A stretch of DNA of 36,223 bases from Nanobdellota archaeon (GTDB taxonomy: Archaea > Nanobdellota > Nanobdellia > Woesearchaeales > SM23-78): the NCBI GenBank assembly GCA_018819305.1, contig JAHJQO010000032.1, positions 1 to 36,223 on the forward strand, in the 5' to 3' direction. Position numbers and translations under genes: made by a program. The notes below the pieces were generated by a model. That model did not search any database. It saw nothing but the letters and a program-made list of their open reading frames with translations, and was not told where the DNA came from. Numbering within the stretch: the stretch's first letter is position 1; each line of letters starts with the position of its first letter. This document shows positions 1-7,098 of this stretch, one piece after another.

Positions 1-34
1 AGTTCTGGTTTTTGTTTGATGCGATGTAAGCCAT
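1..34 (-). CDS. N-terminus of a probable transposase (runs off the left edge)
   Basis: Only the first eleven codons are in the window, reading MAYIASNKNQN on the minus strand. The start is well supported: an ATG at 32-34 lies just downstream of a CGAGGTGA ribosome binding site (plus 41-48), and an archaeal TATA box (CATTTATATACTT on the minus strand) sits at about 72-84. The opening MAYI...NQ resembles my recollection of IS1182-type transposase N-termini, which begin MAYI-x(n)-NQ followed by LLP. That family assignment rests on eleven residues and is tentative. The folded sequence at 142-223 lies upstream of this gene and could belong to the end of the same element. Confidence 0.4.
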   Translation of the reverse strand, partial: MAYIASNKNQN

Positions 35-71
35 AGAAATCACCTCGTTTTTATCGATTTTATAGACGAGG

Positions 72-84
72 AAGTATATAAATG
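72..84 (-). promoter_or_regulatory. TATA box of the left-edge gene
   Basis: On the minus strand the sequence CATTTATATACTT matches an archaeal TATA box. It lies about 40-50 nt before the ATG at 34, leaving room for a short leader that carries the CGAGGTGA ribosome binding site. Confidence 0.5.
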
Positions 85-141
85 TTTGCATTTGTCGTCG
101 AGAGATAAAATTAGGAAAGGGGTAATTATGGGACAGCCTGA

Positions 142-223
142 AGGGATATACGAGAAATGGCTCGGCTCGCCATTTCTCCAAATTTTTCTTCCACTTCGTT
201 CCAGAAAAACTTCGTATATCCCT
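142..223. repeat. Three-way-junction structured element
   Basis: AGGGATATACGA (142-153) is perfectly complementary to TCGTATATCCCT (212-223). Inside this outer stem are two further hairpins: GAGAAATGGC (152-161) with GCCATTTCTC (169-178) around a 7-nt loop, and TTTTTCT (183-189) with AGAAAAA (203-209). The outer stem and first hairpin share two bases. No gene fits the stretch. It could be a structured RNA, a DNA cruciform, or the end of a mobile element; the sequence alone does not decide. Confidence 0.6.
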
Positions 224-237
224 AATGTTAAACTCAA

Positions 238-293
238 TTTTTGTCCCGCCTCCGACGATAAAGTCGCAGATAAACCGAATTTTTTAATGTTGC
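238..293 (-). repeat. Left copy of an imperfect inverted repeat flanking the AAA+ gene
   Basis: TTTTTGTCCCGCC (238-250) is the exact reverse complement of GGCGGGACAAAAA (1791-1803). CCGAATTTTTT (275-285) is the reverse complement of AAAAAATTCGG (1782-1792), and GTTGC (289-293) of GCAAC (1777-1781). This copy carries 24 extra bases in the middle. The rest of 1-385 holds no convincing gene apart from the left-edge start. Confidence 0.5.
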
Positions 294-385
294 TCGTTTT
301 GCTTAATTGTGAGCCAATTAAACGGCTTCATACGAGCCAAGCTCTATTCCGACCCAAATTTTTGATAAATTTCAATCTTAATAGC

Positions 386-1684
386 TTATCCATTATTAGA
401 TTTAGATTGTACCGATTCAATATAAACTTCAAAAGAAGGGGGAGAAACTTCAGATTTATCAGAAATAATCTTTCTAGCCCATATCCTTTCAGCATCACTA
501 CAAATGTCTTCAATATCCCTTCCTGACATTTTTTCCGTTGCTTCAGTTAATTTTTCAACATCTTCTGGACTTAAATGCTTGGCATAATAATGAAAAATTG
601 CTTTTCTTTCACCTTGATCTGGCAAGGGAAATGTTATAGTCCTATTAAATCTACTTAATAACGCATGGTCTAAATCATTAACTCTATTTGTTGCACCTAT
701 TGTTACAACATTATCCACTGAAACAAAACCTTGCATTTTTCGTAATAATACAGAAAGAATTCTTCTTGTGGCTTCATGCATTTCTTTTTCCCTACTACCA
801 GCGAGAGAATCAATTTCATCTAGGAATAATATACTCTGTTCCAATTTACTGCTGTAATCAAAGATCCTAGATAATCTTCTTTCGGCAACCCCATACCAAC
901 AACTCATTATTGACTCAATTGGTACATAAATTAAAGGTAGATCACTTTCATTTGCAATCACCCTCGCCATAGTTGTTTTACCAGTGCCAGAGGGTCCTTC
1001 AAAAAGGATAGCCCTAGGAACATTGGATGTAAAATGAGTTCTGCTTAATTCCCCAACGCCCTTATAAACTTCTGGATGTTTAAAAGGTAAAATAATTGTG
1101 TCTTTGACTTCTTGTTTGACCCCTTCGTAACCAGCTATACACTTCCAAGTGAAGTCTTGATTAGTTTCATAGAGTAAAGCTCCAATTTCATTTAGACTTC
1201 CTTTTACATCAATTTTTCCACTATTTTCTATATCTGATTTTAATGCATATTTTTTCCAAATTTCTAAGAAACAATTTATTTCTTCTTGAGACAATTCAGC
1301 TTCTTTTTCAAAGGTTATTGTATTTGTGATTTGATCAGCAGAACCTGTATAAGTATCTAACTTAAAAGAAATTTCCATACTGTTTTGTTTCTTCTCCTTA
1401 TCTTTAAATTTTTGAAGCCAAGCTTGTTTTAGTTCAGCAACTATTTTATAACCACCATAAGAAGGGTCTAACTTAGAAAAATGCTCATAGTATTCCTTCA
1501 GAATATCAACTACAGATAATACCTCTCCTTTTGAGAATTCATTCACCATAAGTTCAATTGAAATTGCTCCTCTTTTATATGATAACTTTGGTTTTGATAT
1601 ATTGACAGCCTTACTATCAACTTGACTCAAATAATCTGAAGTTTCTCTTTCAATCTGTTGTCTCATTAAATCATAAGTTACCAT
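386..1684 (-). CDS. AAA+ ATPase
   Basis: This 432-residue protein has a classical AAA+ module in its C-terminal half. The Walker A is GPSGTGKTT at about residues 229-237, Walker B is ILFLDEID near 285-292, sensor 1 is TIGATN, and an arginine-finger-like SRFNR follows. The end (SGRDIEDICSDAERIWARK) is the helical lid of the FtsH/Cdc48/spastin group. The first ~190 residues match nothing I recognise and probably bind the substrate or partner. No protease domain is fused, so it is likely an unfoldase or remodelling ATPase. The chosen ATG lies about 36 nt downstream of a TATA box (1716-1724), giving a near-leaderless transcript. The gene stands alone and is bracketed by related inverted sequences, which raises the possibility of mobility. 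Confidence 0.85.
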   Translation of the reverse strand: MVTYDLMRQQIERETSDYLSQVDSKAVNISKPKLSYKRGAISIELMVNEFSKGEVLSVVDILKEYYEHFSKLDPSYGGYKIVAELKQAWLQKFKDKEKKQNSMEISFKLDTYTGSADQITNTITFEKEAELSQEEINCFLEIWKKYALKSDIENSGKIDVKGSLNEIGALLYETNQDFTWKCIAGYEGVKQEVKDTIILPFKHPEVYKGVGELSRTHFTSNVPRAILFEGPSGTGKTTMARVIANESDLPLIYVPIESIMSCWYGVAERRLSRIFDYSSKLEQSILFLDEIDSLAGSREKEMHEATRRILSVLLRKMQGFVSVDNVVTIGATNRVNDLDHALLSRFNRTITFPLPDQGERKAIFHYYAKHLSPEDVEKLTEATEKMSGRDIEDICSDAERIWARKIISDKSEVSPPSFEVYIESVQSKSNNG

Positions 1685-1715
1685 TTCATGTCTTTAACTA
1701 TAATTGAGGTACTAT

Positions 1716-1724
1716 TTTTAAATG
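1716..1724 (-). promoter_or_regulatory. TATA box of the AAA+ gene
   Basis: CATTTAAAAA on the minus strand lies about 36 nt before the start codon at 1684. This is the spacing expected for an archaeal promoter with a leader of only about ten bases. Confidence 0.5.
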
Positions 1725-1776
1725 TTTCTATAAGTAATCACTATAAAATAATAAAATTTTATCAAAAACTACACTC

Positions 1777-1829
1777 GCAACAAAAAATTCGGCGGGACAA
1801 AAACTTTTCGGACGAAGTTTGACCACACT
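1777..1829. repeat. Right copy of the imperfect inverted repeat, plus hairpins
   Basis: GCAAC, AAAAAATTCGG and GGCGGGACAAAAA lie end to end at 1777-1803 and match 238-293 in inverse orientation, without the 24-base insert seen there. Directly after it, TTTGACCA and TGGTCAAA can form an 8-bp stem. The remaining intergenic sequence up to 1992 has only small hairpins (GTGC-TTC-GCAC and TCTGC-TAC-GCAGA) and no supported gene. Confidence 0.45.
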
Positions 1830-1992
1830 TCGTATGGTCAAAGAGCATAACAAGGATGCTTTAGTTAAATACAATAAAATTTCCATTTCTCGACAGTAAA
1901 ATAGGGGGAGTTCAGTGCTTCGCACATATAGTCTGCTACGCAGAAATTAATATTTTTGAAGGGGACAATTTTAAAATAGAAAGGGGAGTTCC

Positions 1993-2676
1993 TTAATCTT
2001 CTTTGAAATATTCATTGTTAAAGCAGTCATCGCACATGTGATTATGCCAATCTCGATTATGTGCAGATATTTTCTTATTGCACTTTATGCAATCATAATT
2101 CACATCTTCATCATGCTTCATGTGAAAAGTCTTCATTTTATCTTTGTTATCTGTTGGACTTAATGTTTCTGCAAAATACCCTTCTGACCAAAGACCATCT
2201 TCATTATTTTTAGAAATTTCACCATTTTTAATCATCTTTGCAACTTCTTCTGGAGCCATTTTTTTGATAGTTTCATGGGCATATTTCATTTCCTCTTTAA
2301 ACATATTATTTGAAACTTCTGTTCCAGCTAAAAAACTGAGGAAACACGCCTCTTTTTTAGTGGCTTCTTTCAAATCTTTTTTTAGTTTTGGCCAGAGCTC
2401 TTTATCAAAAAATTCCCTCATATCTTCTATTTCTTCTTCATCGATATCATCATCTGGCATATTTACTGGCTCAGAAGGTTCATTTCCATAAATCTCTTTA
2501 TACATCTCAGCAGGAGTTTTTCCTGTGTCAGATTGTTTCCTTATATTATTATACCAATGGAAGAACTCTTCCAGCATTTTTTTGTTTTCTTCTTCATCCT
2601 TTGGTTTAGGCTTATCTTTAAAAAACTCATCAAAAGCTTGTCTGTATTCTTTAACTGCTTGACTTTCTTCTTTCAT
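1993..2676 (-). CDS. Acidic protein with C-terminal zinc-finger motif, unknown function
   Basis: This 227-residue protein is not recognised as a whole. It is rich in Lys and Asp/Glu. Near residues 40-65 it contains WYNNIRK...GKTPAEMY, a pattern like the end of some integrase/transposase catalytic domains and of some zinc-finger accessory proteins. A very acidic stretch follows (DDDIDEEEIEDM). The C-terminus holds CIKC and CDDC pairs separated by His-rich sequence, which can bind one zinc. It is the last gene of a three-gene unit: its ATG overlaps the stop of the Bro-N gene by 4 bp (2673-2676), so the two are probably translationally coupled. A DNA- or RNA-binding role is only inferred from the zinc motif and neighbours. 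Confidence 0.6.
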   Translation of the reverse strand: MKEESQAVKEYRQAFDEFFKDKPKPKDEEENKKMLEEFFHWYNNIRKQSDTGKTPAEMYKEIYGNEPSEPVNMPDDDIDEEEIEDMREFFDKELWPKLKKDLKEATKKEACFLSFLAGTEVSNNMFKEEMKYAHETIKKMAPEEVAKMIKNGEISKNNEDGLWSEGYFAETLSPTDNKDKMKTFHMKHDEDVNYDCIKCNKKISAHNRDWHNHMCDDCFNNEYFKED

Positions 2677-3026
2677 TTTTTACTTTTATCTTGAAGTTTC
2701 TTCTTTTCTGATTCAGAAAGATAGTTTTGTCTAGTTGTTACTGGACGACCTAATTCTCTTTCAGCATCTATCCTAGCATTTCCTGCAAGAACGTTTCTTT
2801 TTTTACCTGTTTCAGTCAGCATTTCTACATGGGGACAATTTGTCCCTAGGTAGCTTCCAAGCTCTTCATCCCTTTTACGCAGTTTTTTTAGATAATCAGT
2901 AGGATTAATACTTTCTGTTAAAGCTTTGACAATATCCACTAAAGAATAATGCCACTCATCTTTAAACCAAGTTCTTCGAATTTTCTTGCTCTGAAATACA
3001 ACTAATGCTTTATCTGATTCACTCAT
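2673..3026 (-). CDS. Shortened Bro-N (antirepressor-like) protein
   Basis: Residues ~8-70 have the Bro-N fold signature of phage antirepressors and DinD-like proteins: KKIRRTWFKDEWHYSLVDIVKALTES, written here in part, then YLKKLRKRDEEL. Full-length relatives normally continue with ~150 more residues before a tail of the GNAR...E...GR.V type. Here GNARIDAERELGRPVTT follows almost at once, so the middle appears to be missing and the protein is only 117 residues. It may be a functional short form or a product of internal deletion; the frame is intact. It overlaps both neighbours by 4 bp (3023-3026 and 2673-2676), the hallmark of one operon. A DNA-binding regulatory role is likely. Confidence 0.65.
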   Translation of the reverse strand: MSESDKALVVFQSKKIRRTWFKDEWHYSLVDIVKALTESINPTDYLKKLRKRDEELGSYLGTNCPHVEMLTETGKKRNVLAGNARIDAERELGRPVTTRQNYLSESEKKKLQDKSKK

Positions 3027-3355
3027 TTTTCAGTAGCACCCCAACTGAACTTTATTAATCCTAAATTCACTTCAAAACCAAAATTTCTTTTAAATTCTGG
3101 TTGGTCCTCAATGGTATTAATCCCAAAAGGAGTTATCTTCTTTAAGATAAAATGCTGAACTCCTTGATGATTGCCCATAGTTAAAACAATATCTATCGCT
3201 CCAATCTCTTTTAAGTATTTGACTGTTCGGTCTATCCTGTTACCATCCCATTTTGTAGTTTCTAATAACTTTTCTGGATTAACTGAACCTTTGTTATTTA
3301 CATAGCAATTATAAATAAAGAGCAATATTTCTCCAGCATCTTCTTTTATTGTCAT
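3023..3355 (-). CDS. Winged-helix-like protein
   Basis: This 110-residue protein has an N-terminal helical region and the pattern TTKWDGNRIDRTVKYLKEIGAIDI near residues 32-55, which resembles the recognition helix and wing of a winged-helix domain. A short beta-rich C-terminus follows. It is the first gene of the operon with the Bro-N and zinc-finger proteins, and its stop overlaps the next start. It starts right behind the MarC gene (4-bp gap), so all four genes may be one transcript. Role inferred: a regulator or DNA-binding partner. No family name is certain. Confidence 0.55.
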   Translation of the reverse strand: MTIKEDAGEILLFIYNCYVNNKGSVNPEKLLETTKWDGNRIDRTVKYLKEIGAIDIVLTMGNHQGVQHFILKKITPFGINTIEDQPEFKRNFGFEVNLGLIKFSWGATEK

Positions 3356-3359
3356 TTTT

Positions 3360-3998
3360 TTATCCCAACAATACAGGTATCAATGTTCTTAATGCATTGA
3401 TTATAAATTGTATTCCCATTACAAGAACTATAAGCCCCATGAGTCTTTCTATTACATTTGTGCCTGTTGTTCCGAGAACTTTTTTCAGGTATTTTGCATT
3501 TCTAAGAACAATGTAAGCAATTGCACTGATTATTAAAATAATCACAAGAAGTCCTATTTTATTCCACATACCAGTTGCCTGGCTCATCCATACAATACCT
3601 GTTGTGATAGCGCCAGGTCCGCTTAGCATGGGAATTGCAAGAGGAATAAGAGATATATCTTTTTTTTGCTTGGATTCTTTATGTTCATCTTCAGACTGCT
3701 CTGATTTTAGCTTGGGATTAAGCATGTCAAAACCGACTTTTGCAACTAAAAGCCCGCCTGCTATCTGAAAAGCTTCTATAGAAATACTGAATATTTTAAA
3801 TATCAAAGAACCAGATATCATGAACAGAAACATTATTATCATGCACAAAATAGATGCTTTTTTTGCCAGGAATTTTTTACGCTGCTCAGAATCATTTGAT
3901 GTTAATCCAAGAAAAACCAAGCCTGTGCTGAATGGATTAATAATTGCAAATAATCCCATGAATGCCGCCCATAAAAAAGTCAGGTCTACGATTCCCAT
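3360..3998 (-). CDS. MarC-family integral membrane protein
   Basis: A 212-residue protein with six predicted membrane helices and the MarC/YhgN hallmarks: the N-terminal FAIINPFSTGLVFLGLT (INP motif), FQIAGGLLVAKVGFDML in the middle, and LAIPMLSGPGAITTGIVW, the proline-glycine repeat of the second half. Length is normal for the family. Members sit in the cytoplasmic membrane and their transport substrate is not established. A charged loop (KLKSEQSEDEHKESKQKK) separates the two halves, as is usual. The ATG at 3996-3998 is the only good start. Confidence 0.88.
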   Translation of the reverse strand: MGIVDLTFLWAAFMGLFAIINPFSTGLVFLGLTSNDSEQRKKFLAKKASILCMIIMFLFMISGSLIFKIFSISIEAFQIAGGLLVAKVGFDMLNPKLKSEQSEDEHKESKQKKDISLIPLAIPMLSGPGAITTGIVWMSQATGMWNKIGLLVIILIISAIAYIVLRNAKYLKKVLGTTGTNVIERLMGLIVLVMGIQFIINALRTLIPVLLG

Positions 3999-4056
3999 AT
4001 AAATTAGTTGTATAGCATCATTTATATTTGTTTTGGTAATGCTTGTAATTATTTGA

Positions 4057-4302
4057 TTATTGCTCTTTCTTATGAAACAAATCCAATAATATAATTATTT
4101 TTTCTTTTTCATTATAAGCATATGATAATCTGCAGGGCTTAATGTATAATTCTCGGGTTCCTTTTCTTTCATAGCGCATTGGCTTGACGATTAGAGGATT
4201 CTCTATTATCTTTTCTACTTGTTTATATATTTTTAATTTTAAGAAATCATTTGCCTTTTTTACTTTGCTCTTAAAAGTATCTTCATATTTTACTGTTACC
4301 AT
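4057..4302 (-). CDS. RelE/ParE-superfamily toxin
   Basis: This 81-residue basic protein has the RelE/ParE layout: helices at the N-terminus, the strand-rich middle (RELYIKPCRLSYAYNEKEKIIILLDLFHKKEQ, shown in part as RLSYAY and LLDLFHKKEQ), and the typical closing FHKK. Members cleave mRNA on the ribosome or inhibit gyrase; which applies here cannot be read from the sequence. It is encoded directly after, and overlaps by 7 bp with, an AbrB-type antitoxin gene, the normal order of such pairs. This gives good support for a working toxin-antitoxin module. Confidence 0.85.
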   Translation of the reverse strand: MVTVKYEDTFKSKVKKANDFLKLKIYKQVEKIIENPLIVKPMRYERKGTRELYIKPCRLSYAYNEKEKIIILLDLFHKKEQ

Positions 4303-4562
4303 TTTTTCATTTCTTTAAGAAACTTTTTAGCGTCCATTGTGATAAATTCTCCTCTGTCATAACTTTTCCATGCTTCTTCTGTTCTTCTTGAAAACTCAAT
4401 GTCTTCCTGCATTTGCCTGTCTTTTTCTGTGGCTTTTTTTAGCAGCATCCTGTCATCTGTCTTTATTATCAATATCTTGTCTCCTTCTTTGATATCCTTT
4501 CTCATTTCCTTGGGAATTACAATTTGTCCTTTTGAGCTCATTTTGGTTATAGCAACATCCAT
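4296..4562 (-). CDS. AbrB/MazE-type antitoxin
   Basis: This 88-residue protein begins MDVAITKMSSKGQIVIP, the swapped-hairpin AbrB DNA-binding domain (SSKGQIVIPKEMRK), followed by a C-terminal helical part that would wrap the toxin. I chose the ATG at 4560-4562 because GGTGAT lies just before it; a TTG twelve bases further upstream falls inside the operator palindrome and is unlikely. It should bind the palindrome at 4573-4592 and repress its own operon, as is known for this class. It overlaps the RelE-like gene by 7 bp. Confidence 0.87.
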   Translation of the reverse strand: MDVAITKMSSKGQIVIPKEMRKDIKEGDKILIIKTDDRMLLKKATEKDRQMQEDIEFSRRTEEAWKSYDRGEFITMDAKKFLKEMKKW

Positions 4563-4572
4563 ATTTATCACC

Positions 4573-4592
4573 AAGTAAGATTAGTCTTACTT
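4573..4592. promoter_or_regulatory. Operator palindrome of the toxin-antitoxin operon
   Basis: AAGTAAGA-TTAG-TCTTACTT is a perfect 8-bp inverted repeat with a 4-bp centre. It sits between the TATA box (about 4594-4603, ACTTTATATAC on the minus strand) and the antitoxin start, covering the expected transcription start. This is an ideal autorepression site for the AbrB protein. Confidence 0.8.
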
Positions 4593-4746
4593 AGTATATA
4601 AAGTTTTTGCTTTAAACAATACATATTAACTTATTTATATTATGTACTGCCAGATTTTCGGAAATTTCTAGAAAAAAACATGATTTTTTCAATCATATTT
4701 ATAAACCAACACTTCCACCTCTTTTTAAAATCACGAGGTCATCAAA

Positions 4747-5100
4747 ATGGAAAAAGAAATGCAGGGAATTCAGAATATAGATCATTCACCAATGCTCTCC
4801 AATCAACAGACAGTTTCTCATCAGCCAGACAGATTTATTATTGATTTTAAAGGTGTGTTTCCACAATTCACTCCTGATAATAATCCTCAGATGGTTATTA
4901 ATCATAAGGTAATTCTCATGGACCCGCACGTAGCATTGGAATTCTTTAAGACATTAGAGACTAATATCAAGCGTTTTGAAGAGAAATTTGGAAAGATTAA
5001 GCCTCCAAAAGCCTTGGAAATAGCTAAAAAAGACAGGGATAAGAAAGCCAAAGGAAAAAAGAAGAAATCTTCTTCATCCAAGCCAAGTTATATGGGATAG
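4747..5100 (+). CDS. DUF3467-type protein
   Basis: The 117-residue protein contains the DUF3467 core: DRFIIDFKGVFPQF near residues 28-41, then a conserved MVINHKVILMDPHVALEFFKTL region and NIKRFEEKFGKI. The C-terminus is a Lys/Ser-rich tail (KKAKGKKKKSSSSKPS). Function of the family is unknown; it occurs widely in bacteria and archaea. A TATA box (ATTTATAAACC, about 4697-4707) lies about 40-50 nt upstream and a GAGGT sequence lies before the ATG. It is monocistronic or leads toward the unknown gene at 5143, which has its own TATA box. Confidence 0.7.
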   Translation: MEKEMQGIQNIDHSPMLSNQQTVSHQPDRFIIDFKGVFPQFTPDNNPQMVINHKVILMDPHVALEFFKTLETNIKRFEEKFGKIKPPKALEIAKKDRDKKAKGKKKKSSSSKPSYMG

Positions 5101-5109
5101 AATAACAAA

Positions 5110-5125
5110 GCATATAAATTATAAA
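5110..5125 (+). promoter_or_regulatory. TATA box for a leaderless transcript
   Basis: GCATATAAATTATAAA ends less than 20 nt, and is centred about 25 nt, before the ATG at 5143. There is no ribosome binding site, so the mRNA probably starts at the start codon. Confidence 0.55.
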
Positions 5126-5142
5126 TTAATTCTTTTTTTATT

Positions 5143-6039
5143 ATGTCCGATAGAAATGACCCATGCGATGATGTATTAGAGCATTATGTAGCTGAGAAAG
5201 AAAGTTTTGCACGTATTTCTGAGAATCTTCTTTTTAACTGGCTGGTTCCTGAGTTTAAAAAAAAGTATGGCGTTGAGATGAGAAGAAAACTTGTTACTTA
5301 TAATGCTCTGAAAAAACAAGCTGAACAAGCAAAGTATGAATTAAGTATGTTAGAAAAAAAACAGTTTACAATCAGTGTTCCTGTACTTTTGGACGAACCT
5401 GGAGAGCCCAAGAACCTCGAGGTTATTATCACAAAAGAAGTTTTTGATAAAGTTTCAGACCCTGATTTTGAAAGTTTAATTTCTCTTAAGAAACATTTAA
5501 AAGAGTTTCCTCAAGCAAAGCCATTTCTATTAAAGCAAAAAAGACTTTGGGATGAATTCTCTGAAAGGAGTTGGTATAAAGCACTGGATTATAATGGCTA
5601 TTTTGAGCATGCCACAAAAATTCTGGTTGCAACCGAGGGCATAAATCCTAAGCAGTACCATATTATTTCCACAATGCTGGATATTCATAATAGAGTTATG
5701 AATACTCTGACTGGTGCTTTACTTGCAAATACTTTAGCTGAAATAGAACACCAAAAACAGCACAAAGTAAATCCAAAAAAAATTAATTGGATTGAACTTC
5801 CAAGCCATTATCTGGAATTTACTGCTAATGACGATAAAATGCTTGGCCATATTGTCAAGAGATATGAAGTTGCCTGGCATTATCAGGCAGGTTTGGTGCG
5901 CTACATGGTTTCTCCTGTTGATGGTGAAGATAATAATAATTTTTACAAGAATATTTCTGATTATTGTCTTTGCATGAAAGATGGTTTATCCAAATTCAAA
6001 GAAGAAATCATTCAAATGCGTAAAACAAGAATTAATTAG
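5143..6039 (+). CDS. Unknown protein, 298 residues
   Basis: I do not recognise this protein. It is soluble by composition, with a helical N-terminal half containing a probable short coiled coil (residues ~45-70, LKKQAEQAKYELSMLEKKQF), a strand-forming middle (FTISVPVLLDEPGEP, EVIITKEVF) and a long helical C-terminus. There is no signal peptide or obvious catalytic motif. The start has a TATA box about 25 nt upstream and no SD, so it is leaderless. Only 48 bp separate it from the next small gene, which has its own TATA box. Confidence 0.6.
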   Translation: MSDRNDPCDDVLEHYVAEKESFARISENLLFNWLVPEFKKKYGVEMRRKLVTYNALKKQAEQAKYELSMLEKKQFTISVPVLLDEPGEPKNLEVIITKEVFDKVSDPDFESLISLKKHLKEFPQAKPFLLKQKRLWDEFSERSWYKALDYNGYFEHATKILVATEGINPKQYHIISTMLDIHNRVMNTLTGALLANTLAEIEHQKQHKVNPKKINWIELPSHYLEFTANDDKMLGHIVKRYEVAWHYQAGLVRYMVSPVDGEDNNNFYKNISDYCLCMKDGLSKFKEEIIQMRKTRIN

Positions 6040-6087
6040 TTTTTAAAGAGAAACATTAATAAACTTTAATAGATATACCATTATAAA

Positions 6088-6411
6088 ATGAAAAAAAACC
6101 TAGAAAAAAGAGCAAATGAAAGCAAATATCTTTCTGTACGCCCACCGCCACTCTCAACTTATCATCCTTTGGCAGATTTTTATTGTTCTGCACATCCATT
6201 AGCACCAATAGCAGCAGATGTTGCGCCTTTCAGCCAGCTGAATTTAGCGTATCATAATCATCTTTCCGTTGATAGCAAAACCAGTTCAGCTGAATCGCTT
6301 TTTGATTTTGCTGTAGCTTATGTTAATGATTGCTTAATGAAACCTATTGCATATATAACTGCTGTTCCTTTGGCAAAAGCCTGCATTGATTCTGTTGCTC
6401 AGTTTTTTTAA
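6088..6411 (+). CDS. Small unknown protein, 107 residues
   Basis: Not recognised. After a basic start (MKKNLEKRANESKYL) comes a Pro/His-rich stretch (RPPPLSTYHPLADFYCSAHPLAP in part) and then alternating hydrophobic helices ending AKACIDSVAQFF. No clear membrane helix or signal peptide. A TATA-like ATTAATAAACTTTAAT (about 6054-6069) lies about 25-30 nt before the ATG, so the gene appears to have its own leaderless promoter. It is convergent with the secreted-protein gene at 6419, only 7 bp away. Confidence 0.5.
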   Translation: MKKNLEKRANESKYLSVRPPPLSTYHPLADFYCSAHPLAPIAADVAPFSQLNLAYHNHLSVDSKTSSAESLFDFAVAYVNDCLMKPIAYITAVPLAKACIDSVAQFF

Positions 6412-6418
6412 TGAATTT

Positions 6419-6976
6419 TTACCGAGAATAACCAATAACAGCATCAATATGTATTGGTTCAGAACCCGTATTCTTTATTTTTATTGTATTCACCAAAGTT
6501 TGTGCATCATGAGGAATATCAAGAGCACCGGGAATGGCAGTCGGAACAAGTTCTCTCCATGCTTCTTCACCTTCCATATGCACAAGAGCAGCAACTGAAT
6601 AATCACTTTCATTTTTGCTAACAATTCTGCCTTCAGCATAAAACATTAACTTTGAAAAAGGCTTTTCCATTATTACAGTGAGTTCTCCATTAGGAAGAAT
6701 TTCAGAATACTTATTATCTGGTTTTCCCATAACATATTCCGGATTAATTACAAGATTAGTACCTGGATTGAAATATTCCTTTGCATAGAATTTATTGGCA
6801 TTGGTTTCAATGATTTTTGTAGGTGCATTATAATCAACTTTTTGAGCAATAACCTGCCCATATCTTTTTTGCTGCGCACTTTGCAAATTAACTAATTTTT
6901 CAAGAGAAGCATCTGCATATAACGGAGTGTTGCTTAATAAGAATGCCAGTGTAAACATACTTGTTTTTTTAATCAC
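6419..6976 (-). CDS. Secreted beta-rich protein
   Basis: I place the start at the GTG of plus 6974-6976 because GAGGTGA lies six bases before it and a TATA box (GCTTTAAATATT, plus ~7004-7015) lies upstream; the longer frame upstream lacks these signals. The product starts with a signal peptide (VIKKTSMFTLAFLLSNTPLYADA). The mature part carries VMGKPDNKYSEILPNGELTV, like the surface-exposed beta-sandwich domains whose hallmark is N/LG-PDG-Y--I---G-LT. It then ends with IKIKNTGSEPIHIDAVIGYS, a typical closing beta strand. Likely an exported adhesion or ligand-binding protein; the ligand is unknown. Confidence 0.65.
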   Translation of the reverse strand: MIKKTSMFTLAFLLSNTPLYADASLEKLVNLQSAQQKRYGQVIAQKVDYNAPTKIIETNANKFYAKEYFNPGTNLVINPEYVMGKPDNKYSEILPNGELTVIMEKPFSKLMFYAEGRIVSKNESDYSVAALVHMEGEEAWRELVPTAIPGALDIPHDAQTLVNTIKIKNTGSEPIHIDAVIGYSR

Positions 6977-7098
6977 ATCATTCACCTCATGAAAAAGGGA
7001 AGTTCTATGAATATTTAAAGCTTTTACATTTTTTTTTGCATTTGTTGACCTAAAGTAAACAAAACATTTAAAAACAAACACAGGAAATCTTTCTTATC

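Noticed and set aside
86-526. Open frame of 146 codons on the plus strand
   Set aside because: It runs through the folded element and the 3' end of the AAA+ gene on the other strand, has no ribosome binding site, and its composition is not protein-like.
6386-6598. Plus-strand frame opposite the secreted-protein gene
   Set aside because: Shadow of the minus-strand gene at 6419-6976, whose signal peptide, SD and TATA box are convincing.
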